From Pseudozobellia thermophila (GTDB lineage: Bacteria; Bacteroidota; Bacteroidia; Flavobacteriales; Flavobacteriaceae): a stretch of 64,000 nucleotides of DNA. The notes below the pieces were generated by a model, which was given only the letters and a program-made list of their open reading frames with translations, was not told where the DNA came from and searched no databases. The stretch lies in contig NZ_FQYU01000001.1 of NCBI RefSeq assembly GCF_900141855.1, forward strand, positions 655,402-719,401, in the 5' to 3' direction. Position 1 is the first letter of the stretch. Each line of letters opens with the position of its first letter. Positions 8,631 to 16,073 of the stretch are shown here, piece by piece. Both the position numbers and the translations under genes were made by a program.

Positions 8631-9523
8631 GACCTGGGGTTTTTCAAAACGTTTACCAAGCGTTCTTCCTCACTGCCCGCTTTCGGGTGGTGGTCGTACC
8701 TCCATTGTACATGGGGCGGAAGGCTCATGAGAATGCTTTCGATACGGCCATTGGTCTTTAAGCCGAAAAGCGTACCCTTGTCGTGTACGAGGTTAAACTC
8801 GACATAACGGCCCCTGCGTATCTCTTGCCAATCGCGTTGTTGGGGCGTGTAGGGGAGGTCCTTTCTTTTTAAAACAATCGGTATATAACTCTCCAAAAAG
8901 CTGTTTCCTACTGCCGTAACAAAGTCGTACCAGTTTTCCATGGACATGTCTTCGGATGCCTTGCAGTAATCGAAAAAGAGTCCACCAATGCCCCTGGCCT
9001 CGTTTCTATGGGAGTTGTAAAAGTATTCGTCACATTTTTTCTTGTATTGGCTATAGAATTCAGGATGATGTTCGTCGCATACGTTTTTGCAGATGGTGTG
9101 AAAATGAACGGCATCTTCGTCGAAGAGGTAGTAGGGGGTTAGGTCTTGGCCTCCCCCGAACCACTGGTCTACGATATTTCCTTGCTTGTCGTACATTTCA
9201 AAATACCGCCAATTGGCATGTACGGTGGGTACCATTGGGTTTTTTGGATGAATCACCAAACTGAGTCCGCAGGCAAAAAAGTCGGCATCCCGTACACCGA
9301 AGTACTGTTGCATGCTTTTGGGCAGTTCGCCGTGTACGCCTGAAATATTGACCCCTCCTTTTTCAAAAACAGTACCGTTCTCGATTACCCGCGAACGGCC
9401 TCCACCACCTTCGTCGCGTGTCCATTGGTCTTCGCGGAATGTTGCCTTTCCGTCTACCTCTTCCAACTTGGAGGTAATCGTATTTTGAAGTTCCTGTATG
9501 TAGCTAAAAAATTTGTCTTTCAT
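8621..9523 (-). CDS. hemF: Oxygen-dependent coproporphyrinogen III oxidase
   Basis: Aerobic oxidative decarboxylation of coproporphyrinogen III to protoporphyrinogen IX. Family signatures run through the protein: GGGGRSRVIENG near residue 40, NPMVPTVHANWRYFE near 95, WFGGGQDLTPYY near 120, GIGGLFFDY near 178, and RRGRYVEFNLVHDKGT near 235. The length of 300 residues is typical. Its start overlaps the end of the membrane protein gene at 9520 by 4 bases and its end overlaps the lipoprotein gene, so this is a tightly packed operon. Choice of HemF shows the cluster serves oxygen-dependent heme synthesis. Confidence 0.97.
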   Translation of the reverse strand: MKDKFFSYIQELQNTITSKLEEVDGKATFREDQWTRDEGGGGRSRVIENGTVFEKGGVNISGVHGELPKSMQQYFGVRDADFFACGLSLVIHPKNPMVPTVHANWRYFEMYDKQGNIVDQWFGGGQDLTPYYLFDEDAVHFHTICKNVCDEHHPEFYSQYKKKCDEYFYNSHRNEARGIGGLFFDYCKASEDMSMENWYDFVTAVGNSFLESYIPIVLKRKDLPYTPQQRDWQEIRRGRYVEFNLVHDKGTLFGLKTNGRIESILMSLPPHVQWRYDHHPKAGSEEERLVNVLKNPRSWV

Positions 9524-10155
9524 CGTTTGGATAACTTGCGCGTCGGTTTAGGTGCAAAATTACGGTTTAAAAACAAGGCTTCTATAAGTGCGAGCGAAGA
9601 ATAGTAGCATAGGCCAAAGGCCATTATGGCATGGGGGATGTCGACAAACGCCCCTTCCGTATAAATTGAACGACCGTATCCCGTAATTTTTAGGAATTCA
9701 TCGGTAAGTCCGAATTTTGGAATGTAATCGGCCGCCAACAAAAAGAAAAACAGCATAAAGAAATAGATAAGGGCCCCGAGTACCGAGGTAGTAATGATGC
9801 GATTTCTTATTTCTTTTGAAACATCCGAAAAGGCAAAGCGCATGCGATTGAACACGACCAAGAGATAGGCGATCAATACAATGTTGTTTTCGGCCATTGA
9901 GTTTATGGCCAGGGCGAACAGGCCATAAATCGGAAACAAAATATAGAGCGATAGTTTTTTGGGCATTAAGGCCATAAAAACCCCGGAGTGTACCATTACA
10001 AATTCGAAGAGCATCATAACCGACAAGGTGGCCAAGCGGCCCGTATCGTTGATTTGCGGATCGAACCAGAGGGTAAAAAACTGATAGGCCACAAATAGAT
10101 TCATCAATATGCCGCCGTATTCGAACTGCCTATCGTATCTCTCGATTATCTGCAT
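9520..10155 (-). CDS. Membrane protein of unknown function in the heme cluster
   Basis: A 211-residue polytopic protein with about five to six hydrophobic segments (MNLFVAYQFFTLWF, MLFEFVMVHSGVFMALM, LYILFPIYGLFALAI, IVLIAYLLVVFN, TSVLGALIYFFMLFFFLLA, IMAFGLCYYSSLALIEALFL). No recognised enzyme or transporter motif is seen. It abuts the GNAT gene and overlaps hemF by 4 bases. Its position suggests a link to porphyrin handling or membrane anchoring, but that is inference. Confidence 0.72.
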   Translation of the reverse strand: MQIIERYDRQFEYGGILMNLFVAYQFFTLWFDPQINDTGRLATLSVMMLFEFVMVHSGVFMALMPKKLSLYILFPIYGLFALAINSMAENNIVLIAYLLVVFNRMRFAFSDVSKEIRNRIITTSVLGALIYFFMLFFFLLAADYIPKFGLTDEFLKITGYGRSIYTEGAFVDIPHAIMAFGLCYYSSLALIEALFLNRNFAPKPTRKLSKR

Positions 10156-10689
10156 TTACCGGTCTTTTGAAAGTTGAAACAACAGCATATCCAAGGGTTT
10201 TTCATGGGGAGGCGTATATGCGGCCTTGAGCGCCTTCGTAAAGCTAAACCCGCTCTTTTCGGCCACCCGTCTGCTGGCCACGTTGCTTTCGTGCACTAAA
10301 ATTTTAAGGCTTGTGAGGTTTAGTTTTTCAAATGCATGGCGCGAAAGTTCCATTACGGCACGGGTCGCCCAGCCCCGTCCTGTATGGGCCTGGTCCATAC
10401 AATAGGCGACTTCCCCGACTTGGTCTTGCCGGTCGATATCTTTTAAGATAGCGAGTCCGCAAACCCGGTCGTCGGTTTTCCCCTTGATGGCGAAAGTGTA
10501 TTCCAAGTGGCTGTCGAAGGCCTTGTTTTTTTGTGAGATATAGGCTTTTGATGCCTCAATGTCGAGGTTTTGGGCCAGGGTCACCGGGAAAAAGCGTTGA
10601 AAACGCCCTTGGTTGGACACCATCAATTCCGAAAGACTTTTGGCATCTTCGGGCCTTAATCGTTGCAGTATAAAAGCTTCATTTTGCAT
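10156..10689 (-). CDS. GNAT family N-acetyltransferase (RimJ/RimL type)
   Basis: Acetyl-CoA-dependent N-acetyltransferase of the RimJ/RimL group, about 177 residues. The GNAT core is visible as VGEVAYCMDQAHTGRGWATR (motif A region), then SLKILVHESNVASRRVAEK and GFSF. An upstream start at 10755 is open, but the ATG at 10687-10689 (MQNEAFILQRLRPEDAK) gives the standard N-terminus. The substrate is unknown; ribosomal protein or small-molecule acetylation are both possible. It lies between hemE and the membrane protein gene in one operon. Confidence 0.85.
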   Translation of the reverse strand: MQNEAFILQRLRPEDAKSLSELMVSNQGRFQRFFPVTLAQNLDIEASKAYISQKNKAFDSHLEYTFAIKGKTDDRVCGLAILKDIDRQDQVGEVAYCMDQAHTGRGWATRAVMELSRHAFEKLNLTSLKILVHESNVASRRVAEKSGFSFTKALKAAYTPPHEKPLDMLLFQLSKDR

Positions 10690-10793
10690 ATCCCATCTTT
10701 GGGGCCATCCGTACCGTGCAAGAGCCAATCGGTCGGCACGTGAATGGCCTATCAAAAATTATACCTATTGGTATGTTAGGGTGCGAATAGGTA

Positions 10794-11819
10794 TTATTGC
10801 CGGTATTCCTTGACCGCATCTATAAAAGCCTTGGCATTTTCCAACGGCACGTTCGGAAGGATGCCATGACCCAAGTTGGCCACATACCTGTCCTTACCGA
10901 ATTCGTTGATCATTTGGGTAACCATTTTTTTGATGTCGGACGGGGGCGAAAGTAGGCGGGCGGGATCAAAATTACCTTGCAGTGTTATATGGCCACCGCT
11001 TAGGTAACGCGCGTTCTTTGCAGAGCAGGTCCAGTCTACGCCCAATGCGGCCGCCCCTGATTTTGCCATTTCGCCCAAGGCGAACCAGCACCCTTTACCG
11101 AATACGATAACCGGGGCCTCGTCTTTTAGGGCATCGATGATTTGTTGGATGTATTGCCATGAAAACTCTTGGTAGTCGACGGGTGACAACATGCCGCCCC
11201 AGGAATCGAAAACCTGTACCGCATTTACCCCTGCCTTGACCTTGGCCTTTAAATAGGCAATGGTGGTGTCGGTAATTTTCTGAAGCAGGGCATGGGCCGC
11301 TTCGGGCTGGGTAAAGCACATTTCCTTGGCCCGATCGAAGGTTTTGCTTCCCTGGCCTTGGACGCAATAGCATAAGATGGTCCAGGGAGAGCCCGCAAAG
11401 CCGATCAAGGGCACCTCGTCGTTCAGTTTTTCCTTGGTGGCCTTAATGGCGTCCATTACGTAACCCAAGGCATCGTTTACATCGGGTACGATGACACGGT
11501 CTACATCGTCTTGGGTACGAACGGGCTTGGGCAAATACGGACCGAAATTGGTCTTCATTTGTACTTCGATGTCCATGGCCTGCGGTACGACCAAAATATC
11601 GGAGAACAGTATGGCGGCATCCATTCCGAAACGCCTAATGGGCTGTACCGTTATTTCCGAGGCCAATTCAGGGGTCTGGCAGCGCGTAAAGAAATCGTAT
11701 TTTTTCTTGATTTCCATAAATTCGGGAAGGTAGCGGCCCGCTTGGCGCATCATCCATACCGGTGGCCGTTCGACCGTTTCCCCTTTAAGGGCCCTAAGAA
11801 ATAAATCGTTTTTTATCAT
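10794..11819 (-). CDS. hemE: Uroporphyrinogen decarboxylase
   Basis: Removes four acetate carboxyls from uroporphyrinogen III to give coproporphyrinogen III. The N-terminal signature [17 protein letters not shown] (residues 18-34) carries the substrate-binding arginines; [19 protein letters not shown] and [14 protein letters not shown] are also present. The length of 341 is normal. A small open frame ends 2 bases before its ATG, implying possible translational coupling. Confidence 0.97.
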   Translation of the reverse strand: MIKNDLFLRALKGETVERPPVWMMRQAGRYLPEFMEIKKKYDFFTRCQTPELASEITVQPIRRFGMDAAILFSDILVVPQAMDIEVQMKTNFGPYLPKPVRTQDDVDRVIVPDVNDALGYVMDAIKATKEKLNDEVPLIGFAGSPWTILCYCVQGQGSKTFDRAKEMCFTQPEAAHALLQKITDTTIAYLKAKVKAGVNAVQVFDSWGGMLSPVDYQEFSWQYIQQIIDALKDEAPVIVFGKGCWFALGEMAKSGAAALGVDWTCSAKNARYLSGGHITLQGNFDPARLLSPPSDIKKMVTQMINEFGKDRYVANLGHGILPNVPLENAKAFIDAVKEYRQ

Positions 11820-11821
11820 TT

Positions 11822-11959
11822 TTAGTTCGAAGTTAATGGTTGATACTCGATTATCGCCCGACCATGTTCCGCTTTTATGTCAAAATGCCCTCTTGGGTCG
11901 GTCCTGATTTTGTTTCCGTCGTCCATGTACCCGCAGACCGCTTCGGGGTCACTTAACAA
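11822..11959 (-). CDS. Possible small ORF between hemCD and hemE
   Basis: A frame of 45 codons runs from a TTG at 11959 (alternative ATG at 11926) to a TAA at 11822-11824. That TAA lies only 2 bases before the hemE ATG, and the frame begins inside the last bases of hemCD. The translation ([19 protein letters not shown], then [20 protein letters not shown]) looks protein-like. There is no strong start, so it may be chance or the remnant of a longer gene. I do not recognise a family. Confidence 0.3.
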   Translation of the reverse strand: MLSDPEAVCGYMDDGNKIRTDPRGHFDIKAEHGRAIIEYQPLTSN

Positions 11960-11966
11960 TGCCCCG

Positions 11967-13544
11967 TTACGAATAACTTGAATTCACCAAGTCGATCGTA
12001 CTTTCTACCGTTGGTATCTTGGCCACCCGTACCTCCTTAAAATGCTTTCTCGCCTCGGCGGCGGTTGTTTCGCCAATGCAGTAGGCCACCTTGTGGGGTG
12101 TGTTTTTCAGTAAATAGCTCTCGACTGCGGAGGGGCTGAAGAACATGACGCCTTCAACATCTTTATCGATCTCTACCGGTGCGTGCTTGGTGGTATACGC
12201 CTCTACCTCGTTTACCTTAATACCGTTCTGTTCCAATATGTTGGGAAGGTCGTCTAAGCGTAAATTGCTGCAGAAGTAGGTCACCTCGGTGCCGTCGATA
12301 TATTCCACCAGATATTCGGCGAGCTTTTGGGCGTATTTTTCCTGATGCTTTACCGGGCCGATCCGGCGCTCGATCAATCGCTTGGTCTTTCGGCCAACAC
12401 AATAGATGTTCTTGAACCTCAATTCGTCGCTAGTGGCTTGGGTCAATAGCGATTCAACCGTGTTTTTACTGGTGATGATGACGTTCTCGTGCTCCTTTTT
12501 TAAAACGGTTTTCGGTATGCGGTTGGGACTTATCTTGATAAAATCTTCCGCCTTCACCTTAATTTCCCCCTTAAATCGCTGTAGTTGGTCCGGGGTGAGG
12601 TTTTTGGTGGAGAATATATGGGTTTGAAGGCTTATTTCCTCGCTTTGGTTGATCAGGAGTTTTCCGCCTCGGGCGAGAATGCTGTTGGCGCAGTCGCGGC
12701 CCAAAAATTCGTGTTTGCCCAATGGGGCCGAGAACTCGGCTTCCAATTTTTTCTTTCCGTCAACGGAGAGCAAGACCCCCTTTAGGGTAACCTTGTCGTT
12801 TTCGTCAATGGTGGCATGGGCGCCGATGGGCGCCGAGCAACCTCCTTCGAGAATGCGGAGGAACTCGCGTTCGAGGTGGGTGCAAATGTCGGTGGCTTCG
12901 TGGTTAAGGGCGGCACAGGCATCAAGAATAAAATCGTTATCCTCCAAGGCGACCACCATTACGGCCCCTTGGGCCGGGGCGGGAAGCATCCAGGTCAATC
13001 CGATGGTGTTTTCGGGCTCCAGCCCTATGCGTTCCAGGCCGGCAGCGGCAAAAATGGCCCCGTTCCAGTCGTTGTTCAATAGCTTTTCGTATCGGCTGTT
13101 GACGTTGCCGCGTAAATCGACAACCGTATGGGTGGGGTATCGATTGAGCCATTGGGCCTTTCTTCGCAGGCTTCCGGTAGCGATTACCGCATCGCGTTGG
13201 GCGAGAAACTCCTCGTTGTTCTTATAGGCCAGTATGTCGAAATGGTTGCCCCGTTCAAGAACCGCTGCCTTGACGATGCCCTTGGGCAGGGCGGTCGGAA
13301 CATCCTTCATACTGTGTACGGCGATGTCTATTTCGCCCTTGAGCATGGCGACGTCGAGGGTCTTGGTAAAAATGCCCGTAATGCCCAGTTCATAGAGGGG
13401 TTTGTCAAGTATTAGGTCGCCGGTCGATTTTACGGGTACGAGGGCCGTTTTGTAACCGAGGGCTTCAAGCTTGTCCTTTACGGTATTTGCCTGCCATAGC
13501 GCCAATTCGCTATCGCGGGTACCGATTCGGATGACTTTGTTCAT
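11967..13544 (-). CDS. hemC: Bifunctional porphobilinogen deaminase / uroporphyrinogen-III synthase fusion
   Basis: One 525-residue protein carries two consecutive heme enzymes. Residues 1 to about 305 are HemC: IGTRDSELALWQA, catalytic Asp81 in HSMKDVP, GSLRRKAQW, and the dipyrromethane-cofactor Cys236 in EGGCSAPIG. Residues about 310-525 match a HemD-like uroporphyrinogen-III synthase (VIITSKNTVESLL, YCVGRKTKRLI, GVMFFSPSAVESYL, YCIGETTAAEARK). HemD sequences are weakly conserved, so this half rests on position and fold-like pattern. The gene overlaps hemA by 4 bases (ATGA). Confidence 0.93.
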   Translation of the reverse strand: MNKVIRIGTRDSELALWQANTVKDKLEALGYKTALVPVKSTGDLILDKPLYELGITGIFTKTLDVAMLKGEIDIAVHSMKDVPTALPKGIVKAAVLERGNHFDILAYKNNEEFLAQRDAVIATGSLRRKAQWLNRYPTHTVVDLRGNVNSRYEKLLNNDWNGAIFAAAGLERIGLEPENTIGLTWMLPAPAQGAVMVVALEDNDFILDACAALNHEATDICTHLEREFLRILEGGCSAPIGAHATIDENDKVTLKGVLLSVDGKKKLEAEFSAPLGKHEFLGRDCANSILARGGKLLINQSEEISLQTHIFSTKNLTPDQLQRFKGEIKVKAEDFIKISPNRIPKTVLKKEHENVIITSKNTVESLLTQATSDELRFKNIYCVGRKTKRLIERRIGPVKHQEKYAQKLAEYLVEYIDGTEVTYFCSNLRLDDLPNILEQNGIKVNEVEAYTTKHAPVEIDKDVEGVMFFSPSAVESYLLKNTPHKVAYCIGETTAAEARKHFKEVRVAKIPTVESTIDLVNSSYS

Positions 13545-14797
13545 GGAGTTTCTATTTCGAGTTGAAAAACTTTTTGGATCAGTTCGAGGCTGGTGTCGGC
13601 ATCGACCTTGTCGTCTTTAAGGTGGTTGGCGAATTGTTTGGTGATTTTTTGGATGATGCGGTTGGAGATAACCTCGGCATGTTGCTCGTTAAAGTCGGAG
13701 AGCTTTTTCGATTGATAGTCGAGCTCTTCGTCCTTCATCGTCTTCAACTTCTTTTTTAGGGCCTTGATGACGGGTGCGAACTTTCGCGTTTCAAGCCACT
13801 GGATAAAATCGGTTTTCACTTCTTCTATGATCGCTTCCGCCTTGGGTACAAAGCGTTTTCTGCGTTCCAAGGTGTCGTCGGTAATACGCGAAAGGTGGTC
13901 TAAATGCACCAAGGTTACGTTTTCCTTTTCCGAAACGTCGTTCGCCACATTCTTCGGAATGGAAAGATCGAGGATCAAAAGGGGCTTTTTCGTATATATA
14001 AGTTCTTTTGAGATCGTGGGCGATTGGGCGCTGGTGGCCACGATCAGTACATCGGTATTTCTGATTTCGGTTTGAAGGTCGCCGTAATCCTTAACGATAA
14101 GATTGAATTTGCCGGCAATTTTTTCGGCCTTGTCCTTGGTCCGGTTGATCAGCGTAATCTGGTTGTTTTTGGTGTGCTTGATCAGGTTTTCGCAGGTATT
14201 TCGACCGATTTTTCCCGTTCCGAAGAGCAAAATGTTCTTTTCCGAGATGTCGGGTACATGCTCCATGATATAGCGTACCGAGGCAAAGGCCACCGATGTG
14301 GCCCCTGATGAAATTTCGGTTTCGTTCTTGATCCGCTTGCTGGCCTGGATGACCGAATTGCACAAGCGTTCAAGGAAGGGATTGGCGATACCGAATTTCT
14401 TGGACCGCGCAAAACTTTGTTTCAGTTGGCTGATAATTTCAAAATCGCCCAAAATTTGGCTGTCAAGTCCCGTGCCCACCCGAAAGAGATGGGTAATGGC
14501 ATCGTTGTTCTTGAACACATAGGCCACCTCTTGAAACTCTTCTACCGAGCCCGAGGCGTTGTCGCAAAGTAATTTGATCAGTTGAAAGGGATGCTGTGCA
14601 AAACCGTGGAGTTCGGTACGGTTGCAGGTAGACGTAACCAAGAGTCCGTCTATACCTTGGGCCTTGGCCTGGGTCAGTATCCGGTCCATGGCATCGGCAT
14701 CCAGGCTGAACTTGCCCCGGACTTCGGCATCCGCCTTTTGGTAGCTTAGTCCAATGGTATAGAACGAGTTATGTTTTGAAATGTGATAATCTTTCAT
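13541..14797 (-). CDS. hemA: Glutamyl-tRNA reductase
   Basis: Reduces glutamyl-tRNA to glutamate-1-semialdehyde with NADPH, the entry step of the C5 heme pathway. Catalytic Cys58 is in TSTCNRTEL; the NADPH domain motif is LFGTGKIGRNT; and the C-terminal dimerisation helix is long and charged. I start at the ATG at 14795-14797 (MKDYHISKHNSFYTIGLSY), giving 418 residues. The open frame continues 51 codons upstream, but those residues do not look like the family. A -7-like box lies 20 bases upstream. First gene of the heme operon, divergent from the AraC regulator. Confidence 0.96.
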   Translation of the reverse strand: MKDYHISKHNSFYTIGLSYQKADAEVRGKFSLDADAMDRILTQAKAQGIDGLLVTSTCNRTELHGFAQHPFQLIKLLCDNASGSVEEFQEVAYVFKNNDAITHLFRVGTGLDSQILGDFEIISQLKQSFARSKKFGIANPFLERLCNSVIQASKRIKNETEISSGATSVAFASVRYIMEHVPDISEKNILLFGTGKIGRNTCENLIKHTKNNQITLINRTKDKAEKIAGKFNLIVKDYGDLQTEIRNTDVLIVATSAQSPTISKELIYTKKPLLILDLSIPKNVANDVSEKENVTLVHLDHLSRITDDTLERRKRFVPKAEAIIEEVKTDFIQWLETRKFAPVIKALKKKLKTMKDEELDYQSKKLSDFNEQHAEVISNRIIQKITKQFANHLKDDKVDADTSLELIQKVFQLEIETP

Positions 14798-14816
14798 GAA
14801 AGCCTTCAAAGCGGGA

Positions 14817-14824
14817 CAAAAATA
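14817..14824 (-). promoter_or_regulatory. Probable -7 box of the heme operon promoter
   Basis: On the minus strand these bases read TATTTTTG, matching the Bacteroidota -7 consensus TANNTTTG, about 20 bases before the hemA ATG. A -33 element is not clear. Confidence 0.5.
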
Positions 14825-14956
14825 AGGGGGGATTATCGATAAAAATAACGCTAGCGGAACAATAAGTATCGTTACGGGTTTTTTTGGATGTATATGGATG
14901 TAAATCCGTTGAAAACCAATATTTTTGTAGGAAATGCAACGCTTCGACACTAATTT

Positions 14957-14975
14957 ATTTAGAAGCGTTCTAAAT
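14957..14975. promoter_or_regulatory. Perfect palindrome (operator candidate) between hemA and the AraC gene
   Basis: ATTTAGAA-GCG-TTCTAAAT has perfect 8-base arms with a 3-base spacer. It lies about 26 bases before the AraC-gene ATG, near where the upstream promoter element would sit (a TATATTTTG stretch follows at about 14986). This is a natural operator for autoregulation or for an iron or heme responsive regulator controlling the divergent promoters. The identity of the binding protein is inference. Confidence 0.6.
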
Positions 14976-15000
14976 AGAAGGGGAATATATTTTGGAGATT

Positions 15001-15891
15001 ATGATGGAAAAAAATGTCGCTGAAGGTTCGTATCAGGAAGTGTTGATCGAAGATGGTTTCTTCGTGCTCAAAATTCAAAACGACGGGGTTCGTAAACAAA
15101 AGGTGGTTCGAGAAATCGACAGTTCGTTCATACAGTTTCATTTTTGCCTCAAGGGAAGTGCCAAGTTTATATTTAACGAGGGCAGGTATGCTCTCGAGGT
15201 TTCCGAAGAGAACTCGCTTTTGCTCTACAATACGCAACTGGACCTGCCCATCAATCTGGAACTCAACCCGAATTCGTGGTTGGTTTCGGTGGTGATGACC
15301 ATTCGCAAGTTTCATTCGCTTTTTTCGAAGGAGGCCGATTACATTCCTTTTTTAAGTGCCGACAACAAGGACAAGAAATACTACTCGCAAGAAGGGGTAA
15401 GTCCGGCCATAGCCGTTATCCTGAGCCAGATAATGAACTACAACCTGCACAATTCGATAAAGGAGCTCTATATAAAGGGCAAGGTATACGAACTGATCGC
15501 CCTGTACTTTAACAAAAGCGACGATGCCGATATGGAGCAATGTCCCTTCTTGGTCGATGAAGACAATGTACGCCGAATTCGAAAGGCGAAGGAAATTATT
15601 ATTTCGCGTATGGCCGAACCACCGACCTTGAGTGAACTGTCGGAAGAAATAGGCCTGTCACTGAAAAAGCTAAAAGAGGGCTTTAAGCAGATTTACGGCG
15701 ATTCGGTTTTCAGTTTCCTGTTCGACTATAAGATGGAATATGCCCGTAAAATGCTTGAAACCGGCCAGTACAATGTAAATGAGGTGGGATTGAAAGTCGG
15801 GTATAGTACCGCTAGCCACTTTATTTCGGCCTTTAAGAAAAAGTACGGTACCACGCCTAAAAAATACCTGATGGCCCTGGCGAGCAATTAG
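15001..15891 (+). CDS. AraC family transcriptional regulator, divergent from hemA
   Basis: About 296 residues. The N-terminal about 180 residues form a sensor-like domain of no obvious family. The C-terminal two helix-turn-helix motifs are clear: LSELSEEIGLSLKKLKEGFK and VNEVGLKVGYSTASHFISAF, ending in KKYGTTPKKYLM. It is transcribed divergently from the heme operon, sharing a 200-base control region with a strong palindrome, so it probably regulates itself and hemA. The ligand is not known; iron, heme or a porphyrin precursor are reasonable guesses. The start is ATG at 15001 or 15004; the upstream TTG at 14992 is less likely. Confidence 0.9.
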   Translation: MMEKNVAEGSYQEVLIEDGFFVLKIQNDGVRKQKVVREIDSSFIQFHFCLKGSAKFIFNEGRYALEVSEENSLLLYNTQLDLPINLELNPNSWLVSVVMTIRKFHSLFSKEADYIPFLSADNKDKKYYSQEGVSPAIAVILSQIMNYNLHNSIKELYIKGKVYELIALYFNKSDDADMEQCPFLVDEDNVRRIRKAKEIIISRMAEPPTLSELSEEIGLSLKKLKEGFKQIYGDSVFSFLFDYKMEYARKMLETGQYNVNEVGLKVGYSTASHFISAFKKKYGTTPKKYLMALASN

Positions 15892-16073
15892 CCCATGTTC
15901 GCTGTTTAGAGGGGAGCATGCGATTGCCTACCGGTTTAAGGGTATTCGGCCGTAAATTGGCTTGATGTCTAAAAAATATCGACATAAGGTTCGTTTTTGT
16001 CGCTGAAATTCAGATCTTCGTATCCCGAGATACTATAGCCCGAAGTTTTATTCCTTAATATCCCCCCCTGAAA

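Noticed and set aside
12649-13227. 192-codon plus-strand frame over hemCD
   Set aside because: Antisense to HemC catalytic sequence; no motif of its own.
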